DNA of 64,000 nucleotides from contig NGBS01000005.1 of NCBI GenBank assembly GCA_002245135.1, positions 182,379-246,378 of the forward strand. The letters are read 5' to 3'. Numbering within the stretch: the stretch's first letter is position 1; every line of letters starts with the position of its first letter. This document shows, piece by piece, positions 24,001 to 38,400 of the stretch. The notes beneath the pieces are model-generated. The model did no database searches. It had not been told where the DNA came from and saw nothing but the letters and a program-made list of their open reading frames with translations. The translations under genes were made by a program, and so were the position numbers. The stretch is from Proteromonas lacertae (taxonomy: Eukaryota; Sar; Bigyra; Opalinata; Proteromonadidae).

Positions 24001-25020
24001 GTAGATATTGTTTTAAATGTTATTGTATATATATAAATATATTAATATATAAAATAAATAGTATCAAAAACATACAATTGATGTTTTATCATCAGATTTC
24101 ATAGATTATTCATCATTAATATCATTAGTAAAATATGAGTTAGATTTTATATCTTTTATATGCTTTTTATATGGTATGAGATTCATTAAATTTGTGCGTT
24201 TGATTCCAGGATGGGGACCAATGATTTTAGCTGTTTTAAGAACTGTAGTTGATATTGATGTTTTGCTATACATTTGTGTATTCTTCTTTTTAATGTTTAT
24301 ATTAACATTTTGTTATATTATTGGATATGGTCCAGAAATAGTAGCTTTTGATGAAATATTTAAAACATTTTTCCATTTATTTTGCTCAGCTTTCAATCAT
24401 GGATTTTCTGTCTTATTTAATTTAGATAGAAGATTTATGTTCACAGTTTATTTCTTAATATATGTTTTATTAGCAGCAATTTTGGTGAACTTGTTTATTG
24501 CTATTGTTTCCAGTGTATATCCTATTATTCGTGATCAATCTTATTTGAATTGGCATATATTAATGGCAGAATATATGGCTGATGATTATATAACAAAACA
24601 AACAGATAAAAAGAATAATTATAGATTAAGAAGGAAGAGTATAATATATGATTTATATGATGAATTATATTGGGGTGATTTGATGGAAGGAAGAGATGGT
24701 TTGGTATATTGGACACCTACAGGCTTGTTTAGAAGAACAAATGAAACAAAGAGAAAGAATAAAGTATTTATATAATATTTTATTATCTTTAGAAAACAGC
24801 TGAAACTGAGATTAATCCACAAGATGAAAATCCAATCAATGAAGGGTTATTGGATGATATTAGTAAAATAAAAGTTAATATTGCTGAAAATACAACGACA
24901 TTTTCTGAATTAACTGATCAATTGACTGCGTTATCTGAAAAGATTAGAGTAATTGATTCAACATTAACAAGATTGAGTATAGTTCAAAATAAGATGTCTA
25001 AAAGCATAAAAAAGAAGTGA
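18082..25020 (+). CDS. multidomain polycystin-type channel with dead nicotinamidase-like head, UBR box, RyR and ankyrin domains
   Basis: From the ATG at 18082, twelve short GTAT...AG introns join one frame to TGA at 25020, about 2150 residues. Domains in order: isochorismatase/nicotinamidase-like fold (18082-18830); beta-sandwich with DQIVLGGSEG (about 18980-19340); ankyrin repeats (19400-20400, TPLHLACRMND); UBR box (20474-20660: CTFSF..., HCNDCDSNICLVCNSICH, CGC); two RyR domains (20745-20960, 21127-21345: HEVWCSEKVDDGWRYGP and HEEWSQEKMKAGWKYSP); more ankyrins (21480-21840, 22340-22480) split by an acidic low-complexity insert; basic linker; S1 (about 23131-23200); extracellular polycystin domain (23270-23800, ending VDYYFHVFNPTTSRICQIEL); S2-S6 (23850-24530, ending LVNLFIAIVSS); coiled C-terminus. 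The nicotinamidase part keeps the fold landmarks but lacks the active-site residues, so a ligand-sensing role is inferred. Every junction is in frame, which argues against neighbouring genes being merged by mistake. Confidence 0.85.
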
Positions 25021-25140
25021 TTATAATTAATGTAATATATTTTTATATTTTAGATGTTTAATGAATGTTTTTAAAATTCAAAAGATATTGAAACGAATAT
25101 AATTTTGAAATAATCAGTTTTTTCATAATTTGCATTAATA

Positions 25141-26154
25141 ATGGAGAACTACCACATTTTGGTATAGATAATTTAATTATGTGTAGGAATATATTGGTAA
25201 AGGATCTTTTGGTGAAGTATATAGAGGAAGAAGAAAGTATACTGGTCAAATAGTTGCAATAAAGTATATTCCTAAAATAAAAAAGGATGAAAATAATTTG
25301 AGTGACTTGAGAAGGGAGATTGAAATACTTCACAACCTTAATCACGAAAATATCATCTTTTTGATGGACAACTATGAGACAGAAGAAGCAATATGCGTTG
25401 TAACTGAGTATGCACATGGAGACCTATACCAAATAATTTCTGAAGACGGCAAATTACCAGAAGAAACATTAAAAGTGCTAGCCAAACAGTTAATAGAAGC
25501 ATTGTGCTATTTACATACAAATAGAATCATTCATAGAGATATGAAACCTCAGAATATACTGATTACTGGTAATGAAATTATCAAATTGTGTGATTTTGGT
25601 TTTGCTCGTCACTTATCAGCTAAAGTATAATTATATATGTATTAAACTATCAATAGACAACATTTGTAACATCAGTAAAAGGTACACCACTCTATATGTC
25701 ACCTGAATTAATTGAAGAAAAACCATATTCATATTCTACTGATTTAGTATAATATATCTCTATATCTTTCTAGTGGTCATTGGGAATAATATTATTTGAA
25801 TCAGCTACAGGTAAACCTCCCTATTTTACTTCAAATATTTGTACATTAGTGAATCTTGTAAGAAAAGTATGTTTAATTACTGTTATTATTATTAAAATAG
25901 AATGCAATTGAATATCCTGATGATTTATCGCCTGATTTATTATCATTATTAAAGAGCTTATTAAAGAAAGATCCAAATGAAAGAATTGGTTGGCCTGATT
26001 TATCTACTCATCCATTTATCACTACTGCAACACCACAATCATTAGAGAAATCATATGAAGTATCAAATAATAGAGATAGAATTGAACTATTTACTAAATT
26101 AATACAAAATAACTTATTACAAGTGAATAATAACAATAATAATAATAATAACGG

Positions 26155-26192
<38 letters not shown>

Positions 26193-26948
26193 TGATGAGT
26201 TTTCTACTATTTATATGGAAGAGAATACATTTACTGAGTTTGAGAGTGTTGCTTCAGAATTATCAGATAATTATAATTGGAAAATAAACTCTGAAGAAAC
26301 TGAGGATAATAAAGAGAAGTGTTTACAATTATTAAAAGATGATAATATGTTTTATCAAAACTCACATCATGCATTAGAGACTAATATCAAATCGTATTAT
26401 ATATATATATATATACTTTTATACTTATTATAATAGTGAAAATAATGAAATATGTAATTGTATTATAATCACATTAAAGAATGTAATTGAATTTGATTCT
26501 AATGTTGTTTCGTCTGTTAGTATTATATGTAAAATAATGGAAATTATCTTGAAATACTATGACTATTGTGTTAATAATGGACTTGTAGAAGTTGAAATGA
26601 ATTGTATTAAAACTATTAATGAAATATTATTGAAATCTTCATTCCATTTATATAGTAATGGTATATTATTATAATATATTATTGTTTCTATATAGAATTG
26701 AAATCAATATTCCCAAAACAACTTCTATTTAGATTAATCTCTAGAAATTTGACTGTATTATTTTATTGATATAATTATTTGACTGAATAGCCAAATTCAA
26801 ATCAAGTAGAAGGTGTAATAATCCAAAGTATAAAGTTGTTAGGCACAGTATTTGATATCTTTACAACATATCCATTCACATTACAATCACAAATTAAAGA
26901 GATTATGAATTTAGATATCTTATCAAAGTGTATACAATTATTAACATC

Positions 26949-26986
<38 letters not shown>

Positions 26987-29348
26987 TATTAGAAATGAGA
27001 ATATATCTAGTTTATGTATTCACGCTTTGGCATTATTACTTCATCCTATTACTATCATACTGAATGAAAGACGATGTTTTCCATTTTCAAGTTGTTGTAA
27101 TAGTGCATTATTAACTGATGAGTTAAAGTCATTGTATATTTATATATATAACAATTTATATAATATATAAGACGATCAAATACAAATATAAGTCAACAGA
27201 CTATGAAAGAACAACAAAGAATAAAACAAATGATTAATCTTAGAGTACAAGAACTATTCACTACATTTCCACAATCTCGTCAAGTTCTTTCTAACTATTT
27301 ATTGTCAAAACCATCAATTCATTCAGCTGTATATAGAATATTGATTCATTTAAATCCTAATTGTGTTATATTGAATGATGAAATTATGAATATAATAATG
27401 AATATATCTAAACTTGATAAAGTTACTCAAGGATTTGATTTATTATATATTTTAACATTAATCAAATCACAATCAATGGAGTTAAAATATTATGTTGAAG
27501 TAATGGAATTAGCATTTAAATATGTTAGTGAAAGTATTGAAATATCAACTATTGGTTGTCTAATAGTCAACACGGTTATTCAGAGTATATATATATAAAT
27601 ATATTGTTTATATATATAGTAAGTTCAAATGAAGAAAATAATATAAATGTTAAAAGTCCAAATAGAACATCCATCTTACAACAATTTAAACAACTGATAC
27701 AATCATCAAATAATATCGTCGAAGTGTATATATATATATCAATTATATATTTATTTCCATAATAGTATTTTTAAACATTTACAATTTGGATCATTAGCTT
27801 CAATAATGGAAAGTAAAAGTCATTCATTATTGCCATATCGTTTTATTGGTAATGAATATGGTTTATGTAGTATTGGAATATTGGATAGTTTTGTTAAATT
27901 GTTAGATAATATATTGGAAGTTGAACCAAATTATATTAACATTATATTTCAAAAGAGTGAATATTTTAATGAATTACATAACTTAGTATATATATAATAT
28001 ATATAATTAAATAGTTAATGGGTAGTCCTTTTTATGATTTATCTACCATAGGATTAATATCTTTGATAAAAATATTCAACAAACTATTACATTTCAATAA
28101 AACACTCTACAAAGACAATAATTTCAATATTATGTTATGTTTCATTGAAATTGTTAAAGAGAAACATATTAATTGTATAATACAATACCCATATGATGGT
28201 TTATCAAATGCTATATTGTTGATGAAGACTGTTAATAAAGAAATAATGAATATTATACAAGAGCCAGTATTAATATATATATATATATATTTGTTTTATT
28301 ATATACTTAATAGAATGAGAACCAAATCCAATCTGTACTATTCAACAATAATCTATTAATATCATATGTTGTAAATATTAATACATTTTTAAAATATGGC
28401 TTATCGATGGTATTATTAACTGATATCATTCATTCTGTATATTTATTGTTACAGAAAGATAAGTGTTTTGTTAATCAATTCATTGAAAGTGGTGGTTTAT
28501 TACCCATTAAAAACTATAAAATATTCAATGAAGATAATATTGATGATTTAATAATATCATATCTGTTAATTATTTCTTTCATTTGTAAAACAGATGGTAA
28601 ATATTATAATGTGTTAAGTTCAATGAATATTTTGAATGAATTATTACCACTTTTTGATAATAGAAACGCATTAGTAAAATCCAATGTATATTTATGTGAT
28701 TTATTAATTATAGTTATGTTATTGTTTTGGTAATTTATTCAGACATGATAAGACATTTATAATTCCTTCAGCAAAACAATATACAAATAGTAAGACTAAT
28801 AAAAGTGAAATTTGTCTTAATAGATTGGTAGAATTATGTAGAGATAATGATGATAATACAAGAAAATATGCTTGCTTTGCTGTATATAGATATATATATT
28901 ATTGTTATTAATTATGTGATATATATTATAGATTGGTAATGCTGCATTTATAAGTAGTGAAGTATATACTTCCTTGAAGAATGGAATTGATATCATCATA
29001 TCTTTGTTAGATGATAGAAATGAAAAAGTAAAAGCAAATGCCATAGGAACACTAGGCAACTTGGTTAGAAACAGTGATGAATTATGTAAAATAATCGATG
29101 AGAAAAGGGGAATAAAGAAATTAATAAGTATTTGTCTAAATAATCATAGTGATGCTATTGTTGATTTGAGTTTATTCAGTCTTGGCAATATATGTAGTTA
29201 TGATGAAATGAAAGTAATTGTAAAGAGAGATTATGTATAATTCTTTATATGTATTTTATAGCCTCAATTCATTGACTGGTTGACAAGAATGTATAAATCA
29301 AAATATACTAACAATATTAGTAGAATTAAAAAGAAATTAGATTTATAG
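25141..29348 (+). CDS. STK36: STK36/FUSED-type serine/threonine kinase
   Basis: MENYHIL is joined by an intron (25162-25186) to [25 protein letters not shown] (catalytic Lys), [59 protein letters not shown] and [15 protein letters not shown], then PFIT. The order and wording match FUSED kinases, which act in ciliary central-pair assembly and, in animals, Hedgehog signalling. After residue 260 comes a long helical, HEAT/armadillo-like tail cut by more than a dozen introns. Several introns consist almost only of TA repeats (26158-26190, 26949-26980). A clear armadillo stretch near the end reads [20 protein letters not shown]. It ends RIKKKLDL at 29348. All catalytic residues are present. Exon limits in 26100-28900 are approximate. 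Confidence 0.9.
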
Positions 29349-29438
29349 AGAATATTATTATTGATGATTATTATTTATTTTTATATTTCACAAAACACCA
29401 CATAACTATTTATAATATGATTATATTATATCAAATAA

Positions 29439-32400
29439 TTAACTATTTGAATTGGTAGTTGTATTCTTTTGAGTAAGAACAGTAGGAGTAATTGAAATTG
29501 ATGTTTGAGGTGCTTTGGTTGATGCTATTCCAGAAGTTCTATTTGAATAACTACCAAGATTTTTTTCACTATTTATAGACATTCTTGACTTTGAAGCAGA
29601 AGAGAAATTGTTTGTCTGTAGATAAAATACATCTCCTGCTGATATTGTGCATAACCCAACATCACCTACTTCAAATACATTTGGTCTTAATTTAAATCTA
29701 CCTCTCATCACTCCTTTTCTTGCAATACTTCTACTTTGTTTGGAATTATTGGAATTTGAGCCTGATGACGATGATCCCATTGTTGTTGTGGTGAAATAAT
29801 AAAAGAACAGTTTAAATTTTGCAGCAAATTGTAAAACTAAAACAGCTATTACACATAATTCTACACCTATTCCTCTTAACATCATTAAAGTATCTGGTTG
29901 TTTAGCCATCATTAGATTCAATGGAATTTCTAATATTCCAACAATAACTATTAAATTATATAAATAATAAATATAATATACTCATTATTCCTATTATTGA
30001 GGCTAATGTCTTTGATTCATTGAATTCGGATGAAGCTTTTCTTGTTTTCCATGCTAATCTTGCACCAAATAAGAATATCACTATTACTACACCAATTTCG
30101 ATAAATGTAAATATATCATTTTCAGTACACTCTCTAATATAAACATCTTCTAAATAATTTGAATAATCTACACTATAGGTTTCAGTATAAACTGACGGAT
30201 CTATTACCCACCAGACTGTCAAATAGATTATTTGAACTAATTCTATTCCACCAATAATCTCCAATAACATAACATTCGATATTTTTACTTTCTTCATTTC
30301 TTTATTATTAAATAACTTGTGTATTCTCCACGCTTTACATAACAATATTCCAAATAAGAAATCAACTGATAAAGCTACTAGCCACACTCTTAATGCACAA
30401 ATCACATCATTTGGAGCTATTGTGAATATAAATCCAGACACACTTAATGCTATTAATGATACTAATGTGTAAGACAAAAATAAAGGTGAAGATGCTTTGA
30501 TTATTTTCAAATGTCGGTAACTTAAGTACACCAACTAAAGCAGCAATACATATTAGAATCAATATTATCATTAAAACCATTACCAAGATTTTCAACGCTT
30601 CATTTGTCTCAAATAATACTTTATCTTTTCCCAATTCACATTCAGAATTCTTCATATATGTCATTTGAGGTTCTAATATTTCTTCTTTTCCTTGACTTGG
30701 ATAAACTTTAGATAATCGACCACTCATTATTCTGAATAAATAAATTGGTTTTGTTGCATGATTGTTATATTTAATAGCCAAATTTCCACTCGGACTCTTG
30801 AAAGATACATACTTTATACTCAATAGTTTATATCTTTTACTTGGCCATTGTTTTGTATCTTTCAACCCTTCTTGTTCAGCTGCATATTCAATCCCAGATT
30901 TCCATAAATATAACGAGGAATAACTCACTTCATACATCTCATTCAAACTAATTGCATTTTGGAAATACGATTTCACTGTTTGGATAAATGCTTCTGCTTC
31001 AGTTGTAGTTAATGAATCGGTAAAGGATGTTGTTATATAATTACCCAGATATTTCATTTAAGTTTTCTTTATCAAAATCAGATTCATCATAATTTAATAT
31101 TACAAATATAAAAGAGGACTTGGAGATTCCTGAGTTTTTAAAACGCTTCATACATTCATTATTATCTTTTCCTCGGAATAAATTAATTATAGCGAATGAT
31201 TTGTATGTCAACGCAAGCGAAGTTAAACTATCATAAAGTTGAGAATATGAATTATCATTATATGGTGATAAAAAGTATTCTCCTATATATTCCATTGATT
31301 TACCATTAATATATTTTTTTATATAATCAGCTACTACTGATGTTGAATTATCAGTATTACCAAGCACGAATAAATAAGTAGTACCAATTGATTCTAAATA
31401 GTTTATTGTTCCTTCGATCTTCTGATTTATTGACATTCCCATCGACACTATTGAAGGTGCACATAAATTACCATCATCTGTACCAAGGAAGAAGAATTGA
31501 AAATCACTATCAACTGCACTTATATATCGATAAACTTCATCTCGACATTTGGAACTCATACATCCAAATAAACCAACTGCATCTGTTTCTTGATCTATTG
31601 TTCTAACTGTTGAATATATCTTACTTTGAGTTATGAAATAATGTTTAGCTATAATCTTTCTTCCATTTATACCTCCTTCTGAATTGATTTTTTCAATTGT
31701 CATATCTTGAATTAATAGATTTTGTTGTTCGGATTTACCACCTAAATCTATTTCATGTAAAAATGCAGTATGTATTGGATTTATATCAAATTTCTCGGAT
31801 TTTTTGGTTTTCCAATCACAATTAAAACCAACATCATCTCCTTCGATTTGATTATATACATCTGCTTCGACGGATTTCGAAGGCATCCAGTTTATATATA
31901 TTTCATTATTCTCAGTTATATAACCACTATATATATTTCTTTTGAAGAAATGATTAACTGCTAATTCGATACTTCCACTTGGAACATCTAATTGATAGTC
32001 ATATTTAAATTCTACTTCTTTTGGATTTATTGAATTAGAATTTTGACAGATATTCTTCCAATATAATAATAATGCATAAGCACTTTCATATTGAGTTCTT
32101 ATTTTCATTTCATCACCTATATGAACATGTAATCCTTGAGAAAATACGGAAGCTAAAATTGGTATTGATACAGATGAAAGATCTTTAGATCTGGATTGAT
32201 TCAAAATAACTACCAATCACTATATGTCCAGATAAATACTTTGATTCTAAATCATTGAAGATATTTTCATCAAATAAAGTATTATAAACGGTATATTTTG
32301 GATATGTTAAACCTAATTCATACATCGCTTTATAAAAATGAATGTAATATTCTTTACTTTCAAAAGTTGCTATTATATAACCACCATTTGGTATTGCTTG

Positions 32401-35400
32401 TTGAATTGTTCTAAGTTGAATATTTGTCTTTTTCAAATCATATTCAATATTACCCATCAATAATACATTCGTATAACTCATTCTTGCTTGAATCATATCA
32501 TTTACATATATTGTATAATTAGATGGAGAATATACTGTTATCGCTGAAGTTGTATCTTCTAAGATTCTTCTTATTGTTATTGCAGCTATTTGACTTGGAT
32601 GTAATTCACTTACTATTACATTCTTTGGACATACTTCACTGTATGTATGACCACAAAAGAAGAATAGCTTGTCTTTTTCTTTCATTTCATTCACTATTAT
32701 TGGATAATCATCTGGATTATATCCACCAAATATATAATCTATTCCATCTTTTTCTATTTCTTCGAATATTGATTTATAGTTTTTTGGATCAGATTTTACA
32801 TCATATAATTTATAATACAATTGATAAGTAAGTAATTGCTCATAAGTATTTAAATATGTTATACCAGCTAGAATTGAATCAAATATTGGCTTTTCTAAAG
32901 GTGCTTGATTGCCAGTAAGTGATAAAACTATTCCAATGGTATAAGTCGGCATTGACTTTCCATTTCCTATTGTTAAATCATTGAAATTACACATATAATA
33001 ATTACCATCACTTGTCATTGAAAATGCTTTTGGATAATGCATTGTTTTAGCATCATACACCAACTTCCATTCATTATTCTTATTTTTATATGATATTTTC
33101 ATTATTCTTCCTAAATATTGATTTACTCCATATCCTACTAATCCTTCGGGTAATTCCATTGCTTCTTGATTTATTAACTCTTTTCGAACTTCTTTTTTGC
33201 TAAAGGTCTTTGTATTATCAACTGCTTTTGCCCATAGTTTGATTGCAGAATATAATCCAGATAGAATATCATTTATGTATACTTCATTTCGATTTAATCT
33301 TTGATAAACATTATTAACAAATTCTTTATTAAGTTCACTTTCATCTTCTCTATAATAACTCTGAATTACTTCATAATCATTATATTTCGACAATAATATA
33401 GCAGATGTTGGATCTGCTACAATTATATGAATATGATTTTCATTCAATTGCTCAGCTTTTAGTTTATCAATTAAAAAATCATAATCCTCTAGATATCCAC
33501 TAAAGAGTATACATACAAAAGTATCTTCTTTTAATGAATCTTTTATTCTTTTTATCTGTTTTGAAATTTCATCTTTTGATTTAGCTACAACTGATATTTC
33601 ATTAAAACTTTTCAAATATTCATTTATATAATCTCCTGATTCAGAATCAATTTCTTTAGGAAAAGCTATTAAAAACTCATCATAATTTCTATTTCTTAAC
33701 ACATTTAAAGCTGAATCATATAAACTAATATGATCATTTGAAGTAAATAAAAACTCTTCACAACTCCCGATTGGATATTTAAATACATTGAATATTAGTA
33801 TATCATTTGCTTTTGCATAATTACTTATTCTATCTATACATTTTATACTATCTCCCAAAAATATAACTTTTGGATTATATACACCGATAATTCTAACCAT
33901 CTCGTCACCACAGTTTTCTAAATCAGATAATATATCATAAACAGCTGTTTCTAATTCTATTCCATTTACTCCACCATTATTATTTATTTCTTCTATTGCC
34001 ATTTTGAATATATCTATTTCACCTTTATTTAATTCACCTAATTCGCCAGATAGAGATGAAGCTAATAATACTCTTTCAGCTTCTATTAGAATATTGACTA
34101 TTATTAACTGATGGAGCAAATGAACACATCATTCTAAAAGTCTCAGGAATATCCCAACTCCAAGGTCTTGGATCTACATACTTTTGTTTTGAATATGCTA
34201 ATGAGAATTTTCCATTAGAGTCAAATTTACCAATATAAAACGGAGATGCTGGATAATGACTTGGATCAAATGAAAATTCACCTAAAGCATCATGTGTATT
34301 AACTTCTAACAGCTTCTCTCTTACTACATCAGTATCAAATGATTTGGCTGCTTTTACTGCTTCTAACCACATCTTTATACCAAAATTTGCTGTATTTGTC
34401 AGTGATGTTGGTTCTGTTATATAAGCATAATTATTCACAACTTTCTTAAATTCATCATTTGATTCAGATTCAATTACTCCAAAATATTCAGCTACTAGAA
34501 ATACATTTTCTATGAATTCAGCTCTAAAAGGTTCATATTTTCCTATTTGAGATCTTGTATCAATAAACATATATTTATTCTTATCATAAGCAAGTTCATT
34601 CACTGCAATTAAAAACTTCTTCAATACATTTGTATCACTGATTGTGAATAATACTAAACCACCTCCATCCATTTTATCAATTAAAGATTTTATCCTATCA
34701 TTTTCTACTCCTACTGATGAATCAATTACATAAGCTCCTTTATAAAAATACATACCTCCACCTTGAGATTCGGCTATTGTTGATATTATTGTACAATCTT
34801 CTTTATCTTCAGTAATTGATACAAAATTAGAAACTACTTCATCAGATATAAAATATTCTAATATTTGAGGAATATATTGATTTGGAGTTGGTCCTAAATA
34901 GAATGTATCATAATCACATTCTTGACCATAAAATCTATCAACATAGAAGAACAGAATATGATGTTTCTTACACACTTTTTGAGCTATTTCTTTACATTCT
35001 ATATCTGTACATCCTATTGTCATTTTCAAATCAAATTCTGTAATTTTTGAATTTAGATCCTCTTCATATAAACCCAAATCAGGATTATAATCAACTAAAA
35101 TAGGTAACACTATTTTATCTAATATGACTCCTTCTTCTAATTGTTTATGTAAAGCAGATAAAGCACCATATAACGATTTTTTATGCAAATCTTTTCTAAC
35201 TCCATTTAAATCAAATATTAAGCCAACAGTAATATATTCATATTCATCATACACACCATTTTCTATATCACATTTCTGTAAATTTGTTCTTTGAAATAGA
35301 GTCAAAAATCCATTATTTACAACTGGAAAAGAGTATTCATAATCAGAAGTTAATACCGCATCACCATCAGTAGAAAATGTTCTAGTTAAAATTTTAAAAG

Positions 35401-38400
35401 AACCATCAACATGATTATTACTTCGAAACATTATATCACTCATTACTGTCTCTACACTTGTTTTATAAACTAAGGATCTATATGCATCTCTATCAAATGA
35501 TCCTTTTATCTTTAATAATTGACATACATGATCTAAAGAACCATATCCTCTCAACACTGGCATAGATATATCTTTAAACATTGTTAATCTTGGGCGATAT
35601 TCATTCTTTAGTTTTTCTATTATTTTCTTAGATTCTTCATCATTTGTATTTTCACTATCAACATAAAAATGACCAACGAATTTATCACCTAAACTGTCAC
35701 ATTGTTGTTGATTTAAACCAGTACTTAATGATACATATTCAGGAGGTTTCATATCTAATTTATCCATCACTTCTATTAATGATTGAGCAGATCCACCTTC
35801 TACCATTGATACAATCAAAGCACCATTTCCTGTTTTTCTTTGAATCAATGATAATATACTTTCCAAATCAGTATATCCAAGAGGAATATCTAATTCATAA
35901 TCAAATTTCTCATCAAACATTTCTAAATCTTCTTTTATTCTATTAGATAATGTCTCAGAATATAGTGTTCTTGAGTATATTAAAACATTCTTATCTTTCT
36001 TATGATCTCTTATCCAGTATGATAATATAGAATAGGAATTTGTTGGTAAACCATAATAAAAGCTACTTGGTAAACATTCACTACCTTCATAATCATTTGT
36101 AGTTAATAATGTTCCATTAAACTGAGTTATTGCTTCATTAATTGCTATTCTTATTTTTTTTTCCCATCCACCAAAGTAATACGTTATACCGTACTTATCA
36201 TACATATCTTTTATTCTTTCTTTCACAGTTTCTTCATCATCTCCATCTGTTATTACATGTAATAGAATCTTTTTACCATTTACTCCTCCATTATTATTAT
36301 AATCATAAATACCCATTTCTAATCCAGATAATAATCTCAGAGAAGATTGAAAATATTGATCTTTGTATGGAAGTATTACTCCAAACATAACAGTTTCAAC
36401 CAAATATTTTTCTCCTAAACCATCTCTTCTATTACATTCATATAATTCATCAGTATTGAATTCTAAATAATATGGATCTGGTTCAAATGATTGGGTAATA
36501 ATATCATAAAAATTAACATAGCCAGTTTCATTTATTCTACCAACAAATGATGGTAAAGTTAATCGATTATTTACTGCAAATGTAATATTCCCTAAAATAT
36601 TTGATGTTGTTGTTTCATAAAGTTGTTTTCTAATATCTTCTGATTCAAATGCATCACTATCTCTCAGTACTCTTGCTAGATGGAATGTTACTGCATAAAC
36701 ATTTGCATCATTAAATGTGGGATACACTTCATAACCTCCTGACTTTTGATATACTTCAACATATTTTAGATTTTCATCATCAATATCAGGAATAAATGAT
36801 GTGATTACATAATTACCTTCTCCGATTTCTTTTTTAAAATGAGTATTTGACTGATCAAATAAATATACAGTATACTTTTTACTACATTCTTCTCTTGATT
36901 CAAACTTCCCACATATTTTCCTATCATAAGTTTCAAAGAATATTTCTGATTGTTTTGATGTAAAAAAAGCAACAATTTTACCTCCTGTTTTCATTAAAAA
37001 GTATGAACTTACTATACAATCTGCCATACTCTTTTCAAAATCTGTTGTACCTACTTTACAAGCAACTGAAATTTCTATATTAAAAGCATCCAACATTGAT
37101 TTTAGTATTTTTACTCTACTATCATAAGATCCATCATCACAATAGATTATTGACACCTTACTTCGACTTAATGATGATAAATACAATCCAAATGTATATA
37201 TTTCTTGATTTGGTGTTACAGTTGAATAGTAAATTGTATCTTCACAAGAATCACCAACAGAATTTGAAGTATAAAAGAATAAAATACTACTACTTGCGAG
37301 TGAAGGAACTATGTAATTCTTAGTTTGGGAATTACATCCACCAATTATCAAATCAATTCCTCTCTGTTGTAATCTAATTATAAGGTCAGATGCAGTTTCT
37401 TGAGATGATGGACAATCATGTAATTCGGTTCTTATATATCTATTCTTAATAGCAGATTCATCATTCAATTGAGATCTTAATTGAATAATGGAATTGTAAG
37501 TCCAAAAATAATGTTCATATTCAATATTGGTTATATCTAAAATATAGGCAATTCCAACTGTTTCGATTTCTTCCATTACTTTGGTTGGTGTAACTGAATA
37601 ATCACTATCTACATAAATATTATCATGAAGTAAATATAAAAATGGTTCTGGCATTATTGGATTTTCAATTGCACTATAAAAAACATCAGTACCATTCTTT
37701 ATCACGTATGTATAAAATGGAAAACTCATATAATTATTCTTAAATAATGTTGTTTTACCTATTGGTGAGGAAACTGGATGAGAATAGAAATAGCTCTTTA
37801 AACTATAATCATTATTTTTATTAATTCCATCGCTAATTGCACTTCTCATCATTATTAGAGAGATATATAATGCTAAATGAACATTATTAATTATTGTATT
37901 AGCATCTCCTTTATATGTATCCACATATTTCTTTAAGTTGTTATTCTCCGTATTGTCTACATCTACATTATAAACTGTAGTATAGTATATTCCTTCTGCA
38001 TTTGTTCTATTTTTGAACATTGACCCTATGTAATCACACACATACATTGGTAATGTATGATCACGATAATTACCATTAAATGTAGAAATCAATATTTCTG
38101 TATAATCAATTACAGCTGTATACATAAAGAATCTATCATAATCATTGCCTGTTATATTATGTATTCTTTCAGTTACATTTTCCCAATCATCACTAGATGG
38201 ATCTACTCCAATTCCTTCTACTCTTCCTTTCATTGATTCTCCTAATGCTTTCATATATCTGAATGTATTTACAGAATCTCTATATATAAATAAAACATAT
38301 AGTTATACTCATTGTTTAATAAATAAACAAATATAATTGTTTGATTTCTAGACAGTTGATCTATCATATTAGATTCTAATCTTTGATTTGATATTGAATT

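Noticed and set aside
26158-26190. (TA)n run as a functional repeat or origin
   Set aside because: It lies inside a normal GTAT...AG intron; similar runs occur in many introns here.
32185-32216. A 31-nt intron (GTAGTT...AAAG) explaining the frame change
   Set aside because: The phase fits, but it would end in AAAG, unlike other introns, and would remove a stretch conserved in sister domains.
31041-34119. Separate receptor genes starting at internal ATGs
   Set aside because: The supposed N-termini lack signal peptides and the neighbouring frames continue the same binding-domain repeat, so frame changes within one gene fit better.
30407-34119. Euplotes-type programmed frameshifting
   Set aside because: That system slips mostly at AAA followed by a stop; none of the four sites has AAA before the stop, and other genes in the window use all three stops normally.
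35644-37323. Plus-strand open frames opposite the receptor
   Set aside because: His/Leu/Tyr-rich shadow translations of the minus-strand exons with no family resemblance.
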